A stretch of 64,000 nt of DNA, taken from Cenococcum geophilum 1.58 (taxonomy: Eukaryota; Ascomycota; Dothideomycetes; Gloniales; Gloniaceae). The position numbers and the translations under genes are program-made. The notes beneath the pieces were generated by a model. That model was not told the DNA's origin. It did no database searches and saw nothing but the letters and a program-made list of their open reading frames with translations. This document shows positions 58,561 to 64,000 of this stretch, piece after piece (the stretch's first letter is position 1; each line of letters begins with the position of its first letter). The stretch spans positions 310,001 through 374,000 of the forward strand of contig KV748218.1 of the NCBI GenBank assembly GCA_001692895.1. The letters run 5' to 3'.

Positions 58561-61500
58561 AGAGATTAATCTTAGTTAGTTAATGGGTGGAAAGTATTTT
58601 ATAGTTCTATATATAGTATCTTAAAATAGATATAGAGTTAATATAACCGCCCTTATTAACACTAAAGTAAATAGCTTTACCTTTATAAATACTGCCTATA
58701 TAAATAATGTTGCTAAGTTTTTAAATGCAGAAGCCATTCAACTAGAGAAGCCTATTTAGGTAAAAGGCTATAACGGCTAAGCCGGTTAGCCCGTTACCTA
58801 CATCTTAAAGTTATATATCGCTCTTAACGGACAACGCTAATATAGTATCCCCTTTTATATCCTAGACCTAGGGTCCTATAATATAATCCTTAGACAAAAA
58901 TAGATGTCCTATTTTAATATTTGGCTAAATATACAATAAAGACGGTTCGTCTAGCTGGAGGATAGACTAAAGTTGCCCTCCTTTATTAGGGAGATCCGAA
59001 CTAACTATAAAACACTAGCCGTAAGGGCTAATTTTACCTACTAGCAGGATGTCCGGGCCCGTAACCTAGCCTTTACCTAAGAAAACGCCCGCCGTAAAGC
59101 TAGAAAGAACTCTATACTAATAAAAATACTCTCCTAAAGCGCTATATTTAAAAAAGACTCTATATATAGAAGTGGGACAGATAGTAATATAGATAACGCC
59201 CTAATTATATAGATCTAACCGGTATAGAAAAAAACGTATTAATAGGATATAAGGGATAATATTTAAAAGATATAATAGGAGCTAGAAGGAGTAACAATAA
59301 CGCTAGTACCCTAGAAGTCTTTAAGGTTACATACGCCCCTATTATTAGGTAACCCCCCTACTATAAATATCGCCGCAATTAGCGCTATAGTATTTTACTT
59401 TAATATATACCGGAAGGATAATAAGGTCTTTATAATAAGCCTATATAAAATTAACTAAATTATTAATAATAGAGAGGAAAGGCTAACTAAGGAAACTAAT
59501 AAGGAACTAGTTAAACGCCTCCTTTTTACCATTTATATAGACTATAAGGATGTATTCTTAAAAGCGGCCTTAAATAAGTTACCCCCCTACTAGATATATA
59601 ATTACAAGATTTAATTAAAAGCTAATAACTCGCTAGGCTATAGCCCCCTCTACTATTAATTAATAGATAAGCTAAAAGTAATAAAGTAGTACTTAATTAA
59701 TAACCTAGATAAAGGGTTTATCGAGCCAAGTTAAGCCCCTTTTACTTTCCCTATCCTATTCGTAAAAAAGCCTAATAGAGGCCTTTGTTTTTATATTGAC
59801 TATTAGAAGCTAAACGCTATTACTTAAAAGGACCAGTATTCTATTCCTTTAATTAACAAAACCTTTACACGTCTAAGCTAGGCAAAGATCTTTACTAAAC
59901 TTAATATCCGCTAAGCTTTCTACTAAATTAGGATAAACCCTATATCTAAAGATTTAANAACNTTCNGTANCTNTTATAGTTCCTATAAATATAAAGTTCT
60001 TCCTTTTAGACTAATAAACGGACTAGCTACGTACTAAAGGTATATAAATAATGTTCTTTTTAATTACCTTAATAAATTCTATATGGTATACCTAGATAAC
60101 ATCCTTATATACTTAAATAACAAACTTAAGCATTAAGTTTATATTAAGAAGGTCCTAGAGAGACTACGGAACGCGGGCTTATAAGTTAATATTAAGAAAT
60201 GCGAGTTTAGGGTAAAACGTATAAAATACCTTAGGTTTATTATAACTATAGAAGGAATTAAGGTTAACCCTAAGAAGTTAAAGGTAATCCGTAACTAAAA
60301 GCCCCCTTATATAGTAAAAGGAATTTAATCCTTCTTTAGCTTTTATAACTTCTACTAATAGTTTATCTATAACTACGGAATTATAGCAAAACCTCTTATA
60401 TAACTAACTAGGAAGGATACGCCTTTTATCTTTAATAATAGCTATATAAAAGCCTTTAAAAAGATAAAGGATTAGCTTATCTCTTCCTTAATCCTTTATT
60501 ACTATAACCTAGACCTTAAATTAATGCTAGAAACGGACGCCTCTAATAAGGTTATAGCGGGAATCCTATTACAGTTATATCTAGACGGCAAATAGTACCT
60601 TATAGCTTTTTTCTTAAAGATAATAAACCTAGCTAAGTATAACTACGAAGTATATAATAAAAAAATACTAGCTATTATTTAATTACTCTCCTAATAGCGC
60701 GTAGAGCTTAAAGGTACGAACTCCCGGATTAAGATATATATAGATTATAAAGCCCTAGAGTACTTTATAACTATAAAGCAGCTTACTAAATAATAAGCCT
60801 AGTGGGCTAAAATACTCTCCTAATTCTTCTTTAAAATTATATATTGTTTTAGTAAGCAAAACTTTAAGGCTAATACCTTAACCCGAAGAGAATAAGACGT
60901 AGGACCCTAGGATAAGCTAAAGACCCAATATTAAACACGCGCCCTCCTCTATTTAGAATAGCTTAACCCACAGATCCTTAAAAAACTAAACTTTTAGCAA
61001 AACGAGCTAGTACTAATAGAGGAGTTCTTAGATAAGCTAATAGGGCTAATTAACTACCTCCTAACTATAAACCGTATAGCTAATACCCTAAGGGCCCTTC
61101 GCGAATAAGCCGTAAAAGGAGACCCTAATTTTAAGACGGAAGAAGGATTACTCCTATACTAGGAGCGGCTTATAATCCCTAACGTTAATAATCTATAGAC
61201 TAAACTAATCCGTAAAGCTTATTGCTAAGTCTTTATAGTATACCCTAGTAAGAACAAAACCTATAAAATTATTAACTACCGCTATTACTAGCCGAGAATA
61301 GTTGTAAATATTAATTAATATATATGGAACTGCGAAGACTGCTAGAGAGCTATAATCCTATAGGATAAGACCCTAAGACTACTTAAGCCACTCCTAATAC
61401 TAGAGCGCCCTTAGTAGTATATCTTTATAGACTTTTATAAACTACCTAGGGACCGTAACAGATATAATATAGTTATGGTTATAGTTAACCACTTTAGTAA

Positions 61501-62580
61501 ACGCCTATTTTTAATTCCCTATTATAAGAATATTAATGCTAAAGAGGTAGCCTAGCTATATATCTATTACGTCTATTAAATCTACGGACTACTAAATACT
61601 ATTATATCTAATTATAGGCTATAGTTTATATTGGCCTTCTAAAATAAGTTTACCTAGATCCTAGGCATTAAGCTAAAGCTTTTTACGGCTTATTACCCCC
61701 AGACAGACGGTTAGATAGAGATTGTAAATTAGTACTTAGACTAGAGGCTTAGGCCCTTTATTAACTATTTTTAGAACAACTGGTTTAAACTACTACCCTT
61801 AATAGACTACGCGCAAGCAACCCTACTCTATAACTCTATAGGGTTTGCTTTAATTTAGCTAAAAATAGAATACTTACCCCGTATAAGCTTTAACTAGAAA
61901 AGGCTAAAAGAACCCTAGACTATATAAGAGAAGCTATCCTATACTAAGGCCTAATAGTACGCCAAACAATTAGAGGAAGCTTAGATGGTAGCCCGTAAGA
62001 ACCTAAAAAAAATCTTAAAGGTTAATAGAACAGTAGGTAAACAAATACTGTTAAGAGCCTGATTTTGCCCCTAGCGATATAGTATGGATTATAATAAGGA
62101 ATTAGAAGACTAAACGACCTAGCTATAAGCTGGACTACTAGATAGCAGGACCGTATAAGGTTCTTAAAAAGATAGGCAACTTGTATAAGATAAAGCTCCC
62201 AGATTTAATTAGGATTTACCCTATCTTCTTACTAGATAAGCTACGGAAAGCTATAAATAACCTATTACCTAGATAAAAGAACAAGCCTTCCCTACTAGTT
62301 TAAGTAAACGGTGATAATAAATGGGAGGTTAATAAAATACTAGCCTATAAGATAGTACGGGGAACGCTAAAATACTATATCTAATGGAAGGGCTATAATC
62401 CTAACCTAACCTAGTACCCTATATAGAACTTTATAGGCTACCCCTAAAAGCTTAAAGAATTCTATAACTAATACCCTAATACGCCTGGACCCCCGAAATA
62501 CCTAGACGAATAGATAAAATGCTAGTATAATAAAAATAATAAGTTACTAGAAGAATATAGGGATAAAAACGCCCTAAAGC
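58560..62580 (+). pseudogene. Gypsy-3 pol (protease, RT, RNase H, integrase, chromodomain)
   Basis: The aspartic protease region is at 58,650-58,950 (LINTKVNSFTFINTAY, FYILDLGSYNIIL). The RT is at 59,650-60,300: FVKKPNRGLCFYIDY, KVLPFRLINGLATYQRYIN, and the catalytic YLDNILIYL from YLDDILIYS. RNase H is at 60,500-60,850 (LMLETDASNKVIAG, KIYIDYKALEYF). Integrase is at 61,390-61,900 (NHFSKRLFLIPYYK, YYPQTDGQIEIVNQYL). The chromodomain is near 62,310-62,420 (VNKILAYKIVRGTLKYYI, KGYNPNL). Five N calls lie at 59,958-59,973 inside the RT. A small frame change occurs near 62,050. Inactive. Confidence 0.9.
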
Positions 62581-62648
62581 CCTAATACAGCTATCTACCA
62601 AATTTTACCATATTCTGCCGTTTTCTGCCAGTACTATAAAATTTCAGA

Positions 62649-62695
62649 TATTAAGGAACTTTAACCGCCGGTTAAAGTTGTCTAATTGGTTAGAT
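62649..62695. repeat. Conserved hairpin motif, in Gypsy-3 3' region
   Basis: Best preserved copy: TATTAAGGAACTTTAACC, GCC, GGTTAAAGTTGTCTAATTGGTTAGA. It lies between the chromodomain and the 3' LTR. Confidence 0.85.
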
Positions 62696-62897
62696 CCGTG
62701 CTAAGACTTTTAGCGGCTACTCTTTCTAGCCTAGTGCTTCCACTTAGCCTACAATCGCCCTTTATACTTAGTCTGGACGTATTTATATCCCCTTTATCTC
62801 CTTATCTTATATTTTATAATCCTATATTTATAAGCCTAGTGCTACCCTATTTCTAACTAAGCCTAAGGGTAGGCTTTTCTTTTAAAAAGGGGGGTAA

Positions 62898-63110
62898 TGT
62901 AACGGCGCTATCGCACGTTACCTACTAAATTCTGCCATATTTTGCCGACCTACGATTAGCCCGCCCAAAGCTAGCGCCTTAGCGGCTTACCCTATATATT
63001 TGTTTACATCGGTCCTAGCAACCCCTTTTCCTTCTCTTTAGCTTAGTATCTTCGTAATATAGCATTCTATAAGCTTTGGTTTAGAGACATTTATATAAGC
63101 TGTAATAACA
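62898..63110 (+). repeat. 3' LTR of Gypsy-3
   Basis: Begins TGTAACGGCGCTATCG right after AAAAAGGGGGGTAA and ends GTAATAACA. Confidence 0.9.
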
Positions 63111-63190
63111 CGTTATAGTGCGCGGAATGCGCATTTAGCCGCTAAATGCTGCCAAATGCTGTAAAAATGCTGGTAAATTTTTTCCTGACG

Positions 63191-63497
63191 TAGGGGATAG
63201 GCTAGGAGAATGTATTGGCATAAAAGTACTCTATAAGGACTACCTAGTTAAAGTCCTAGTAGTTCTTATAAGCCTTAGGGTAGAAAAGGGACGCTAGGTA
63301 GATAATATAGCAATTATATAGGAGATAGTAAAATAAATAGAATACTTTATACTAGGACTTAAGATTACCTAAATCTAATAGCTTTAATAGGAAAATATAA
63401 ACTAAGTAAATAATAAGAATAATAAGAGGATATAAGGGTTACTAAAGACTCGCTAGGGAGACGCCGGACGAATATATAGCTCCCTTATTATTAGTAT
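63191..63497 (+). mobile_element. LINE-1b, right part
   Basis: Resumes the alignment to LINE-1a exactly where the left part stopped (LINE-1a 49,490-49,775). It ends where LINE-1c, in opposite orientation, begins, so LINE-1b was probably interrupted a second time. Confidence 0.82.
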
Positions 63498-64000
63498 ATA
63501 ATAATTCATTGCTTAACGTCCAATTCGGATCCCTATTGGGCCCACGCGGGCTACTCCTTATTTACATATAGGGAGAAAACTCTATTTAAGAAAAATGAGA
63601 AAACCCCGTGATCCATCTCCCCGCCTTTTNGNACTNGCCTNCTTAGCGCCTACNNGTNGCCTATAGTGCTCTACTACCTTACTGTTTNACCTCCTTAGGA
63701 ACCACTNCTGCCGTAACAAGCCTATAGACGCGCTAGTATTATAAACTATTACTCTACTACTNTAGAGTTACTAGGGGGNACCTACTNCTNGCCCCCTTNC
63801 NTTNTATTACTATTTCCCTTANAACCCGGAACTAATTTAGCATATTTTAACTAATAAGCCACTAGGTAACCGCCTTAAGGCCTTTTTATATTAAGAGCAG
63901 TGTATTATAGTTCTCTATGCTAGCTGCTAAGAGCATTATTTCTTAATTGGTGCGTAGGGGGTATAGCAGTATTACGTATTTTAGTGTCTGTCTTAGCCAG
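63498..64000 (-). mobile_element. LINE-1c, 3' end, inverted
   Basis: The reverse complement aligns with about 53,830-54,320 of LINE-1a, from the ORF2 C-terminus through the 3' UTR to an AT-rich tail at 63,498-63,515. It continues beyond the window. The 63,630-63,825 part has many N calls. Confidence 0.82.
63630..63825. other. Cluster of N calls
   Basis: Roughly fifteen to twenty isolated N bases, spaced a few to tens of bases apart, inside LINE-1c. A smaller cluster lies at 59,958-59,973. They look like unresolved consensus positions where near-identical repeat copies were collapsed. Confidence 0.85.

Larger units (their letters stand above)
56934..63110 (+). mobile_element. Gypsy-3: complete Ty3/Gypsy chromovirus-like element
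   Basis: 6,177 bp with LTRs of 203 bp (left) and 213 bp (right) starting TGTAACGG (TATAACGG at the left) and ending TAACA. A polypurine tract (AAAAAGGGGGG) sits just before the right LTR. Plus-strand gag and pol with a C-terminal chromodomain. I could not match a target duplication, possibly because of RIP or recombination. It lies inside the TIR-bounded insertion. Confidence 0.9.
55571..63190. mobile_element. TIR-bounded composite insertion in LINE-1b (TA target)
   Basis: Left end TATTAGGAAAAAATTTACC, right end GGTAAATTTTTTCCTGACG: inverted termini consistent with an original TGTCAGGAAAAAATTTACC. TA is present on both sides (55,569-55,570 and 63,191-63,192), and the LINE sequence is continuous when the insert is removed (compare 49,484-49,500). 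It contains a palindromic MITE-like unit, several satellites and a complete Gypsy element. No transposase for the outer element is seen, so it is either non-autonomous or was gutted by later insertions. Confidence 0.7.
10930..64000. other. RIP-mutated, gene-poor transposon block
   Basis: From about 10,930 to the window end the sequence changes character. CA and TG dinucleotides become scarce, TA becomes dominant, CG survives, and homologous reading frames are broken by TAG/TAA at positions where Gln or Trp is expected. This is what CpA-to-TpA RIP produces on both strands of repeats in Pezizomycotina. Comparing repeat copies shows it directly: GCATGCATTGCAG at about 48,895 in one LINE copy is ATATATATTATAG at about 54,972 in the other. 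Such blocks are usually heterochromatic and often subtelomeric or centromere-proximal; no telomere repeat is present here. Confidence 0.93.

Overview
The window looks like filamentous ascomycete (Pezizomycotina) nuclear DNA. It has two parts: a short normal gene space of about 10.9 kb, and a block of about 53 kb of transposon wreckage mutated by RIP (repeat-induced point mutation). Evidence for the lineage is the two recognisable genes (a fungal WD40 nucleoporin-like gene and the BimE/APC1 cyclosome subunit), their short introns of 63-147 bp, and a RIP signature of the CpA-to-TpA type. In the block CA and TG are scarce, TA is abundant, and Gln/Trp codons have become TAG/TAA. The species cannot be named from this.

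Gene space (1-10,930). A WD40-type Nup37-like gene (902-3016, minus, one intron) and apc1 (3215-9550, plus, two introns, about 2,037 aa) diverge from a promoter of only 198 bp that contains an ACGCGT (MCB-type) hexamer. The flanks 1-901 and 9,551-10,930 hold no gene I can support.

RIP block (10,930-64,000), left to right: a dead RecQ-type helicase (11.3-13.4 kb); copy 1 of a minus-strand Ty3/Gypsy-type element that I call Gypsy-X, with an unusual large extra ORF 3' of pol (14.1-27.0 kb), interrupted by a second Gypsy element (15,964-21,911, TSD TATAG) and a pogo/Fot1 element (23,891-26,242, TSD TA); a spacer with GTA microsatellites; copy 2 of Gypsy-X (28.0-40.9 kb), interrupted by a complete Ty1/Copia element (31,076-37,133, TSD GATAT); a dead DUF6589-type gene (about 41.0-43.8 kb); a pogo/Tigger-like transposase (44.0-45.5 kb); a piggyBac-type transposase whose 5' end has almost escaped RIP (45.5-47.5 kb); a Tad/I-like LINE (48.8-54.3 kb); a second LINE copy (54.9 kb, resuming at 63.2 kb) split by a 7.6-kb TIR-bounded insertion that carries satellites and a chromodomain Gypsy element (56,934-63,110); and the 3' end of a third LINE copy in inverted orientation at the right edge, where the sequence also contains N calls.

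Because each copy of Gypsy-X lacks the insertions found in the other, they serve as empty-site controls for one another. They confirm the insertion boundaries and target duplications directly. No gene in the RIP block appears intact. The only long undamaged stretch is about 0.5 kb around the start of the piggyBac gene.
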